Positions 63,656 through 64,000 of a stretch of 64,000 bases of DNA are shown here, one piece after another. Origin of the DNA: Flavobacterium johnsoniae (GTDB lineage: Bacteria; Bacteroidota; Bacteroidia; Flavobacteriales; Flavobacteriaceae); assembly GCF_030388325.1 (NCBI RefSeq), contig NZ_CP103794.1, forward strand, positions 4,898,001 to 4,962,000, read 5' to 3'. Position 1 is the first letter of the stretch. Every line of letters starts with the position of its first letter. A program made the translations under genes and the position numbers. The notes below the pieces were generated by a model that was not told the origin of the DNA, made no database searches, and saw only the letters and a program-made list of their open reading frames with translations.

Positions 63656-64000
63656 ATGAAAAGAAACAAACGAATAGTGTTTCGTTACGCCATACTACTA
63701 GCGTGTGCCTTTCCTACTTATGCGCAAGTAAATGTAAATCTAAAACTTAACGTGAAACATTCCGTAGGAGGCATCTCTACTTTTGATCGTTCAAAATTCA
63801 TAACAACGCATGCCAATCAAACAGAAACTGAATGGGATGGCGATAATGTTTCGCCCGATTTAAGAAATGAATTTTTAAATGGCCTAGATGTGTACCTAGG
63901 AAGAGATACAGGAGGAATTACTTATGTATTAAAAAATCAATTAAATCAAGATCCTGCCAGACCTGGTTTTGCGAATCCTACTCAAATCACTTCTCTAGGA
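63656..64000 (+). CDS. GH86 beta-agarase/beta-porphyranase, 3' end missing
   Basis: An open frame from the ATG at 63656 runs off the window after 115 residues. A signal peptide (about 1-24, LLACAFPTYAQ) is followed by LKLNVKHSVGGISTFDRSKFITTHA, EWDGDN, and LDVYLGRDTGGI, the characteristic beginning of GH86 agarases and porphyranases. The catalytic residues lie beyond the edge. The full enzyme usually exceeds 600 residues and is an endo-acting surface or secreted galactanase. It is the fourth gene of the SusCD operon, after a long hairpin. Whether it cuts agarose or porphyran cannot be told from this part. Confidence 0.88.
   Translation, partial: MKRNKRIVFRYAILLACAFPTYAQVNVNLKLNVKHSVGGISTFDRSKFITTHANQTETEWDGDNVSPDLRNEFLNGLDVYLGRDTGGITYVLKNQLNQDPARPGFANPTQITSLG

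Overview
The window comes from a member of the Bacteroidota, most likely a Flavobacterium-like Flavobacteriaceae. The reasons are SusC/SusD outer-membrane pairs, type IX secretion (T9SS) C-terminal tails, few Shine-Dalgarno sequences and the general protein style. It has two parts. Positions 1 to about 11.1 kb hold housekeeping-type genes with a visibly more GC-rich composition. From about 11.2 kb to the end, the DNA is AT-rich and almost wholly devoted to one red-algal galactan (agar/porphyran-type) utilisation locus.

Left part: the 3' end of a PAS-type histidine kinase with a CheY-like regulator (1-1714); a YCII/DGPF protein with an ECF42-type sigma factor carrying a TPR-like tail (2213-3773); a secreted fasciclin protein (minus strand); two tandem exported ferritin-like proteins preceded by a long perfect palindrome; a ClC channel with CBS domains; a DUF389 membrane protein; and NhaA (minus strand). 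A small unknown gene and 1.3 kb of gene-poor DNA with a decayed coding remnant form the border.

Galactan locus: (a) 13.0-24.6 kb is flanked by two near-identical GH16 agarase genes in direct orientation. Between them lie a minus-strand operon (SSS symporter, FAD-dependent oxidoreductase, GH2, divergent GH117) and a divergent LacI regulator, with two identical AACGTT-centred operators between the divergent genes. (b) 23.3-29.8 kb, plus strand: GH16 agarase, CRTAC1-like FG-GAP lipoprotein, second type of GH16, KDG kinase, KDPG aldolase. (c) 29.9-35.8 kb: ferredoxin reductase, ferredoxin, cytochrome P450, esterase and zinc alcohol dehydrogenase (minus), with a divergent AraC regulator. This is the known 6-O-methyl-D-galactose demethylation module of porphyran users. 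(d) A frameshifted lipoprotein, then GH2, a RhaT-like permease and aldose epimerase (minus). (e) 42.2-54.3 kb, a minus-strand eight-gene operon: GH2, GH117, Zn-dehydrogenase, SDR, aldehyde dehydrogenase, sulfatase, GH3 and a mandelate-racemase-type cycloisomerase. (f) 54.8-64.0 kb, plus strand: a TPR/HTH membrane regulator, then SusC, SusD, a SusE-like lipoprotein and the start of a GH86 enzyme cut by the window edge.

Together the genes describe a near-complete route. GH16/GH86 enzymes cut the chain outside or at the cell surface, and SusCD imports the oligosaccharides. GH2 and GH117 enzymes peel galactose and 3,6-anhydro-L-galactose (AHG) alternately, the sulfatase and P450 remove sulfate and methyl groups, and AHG is oxidised, ring-opened, converted to KDG, phosphorylated and cleaved to pyruvate plus glyceraldehyde-3-phosphate. 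A 19-nt motif (TGTTCAGTTTATATCTAGT, one copy with a single change) lies upstream of both GH16 agarase genes, of susC and of the AHG operon. It looks like a shared regulatory site that ties these scattered units together.
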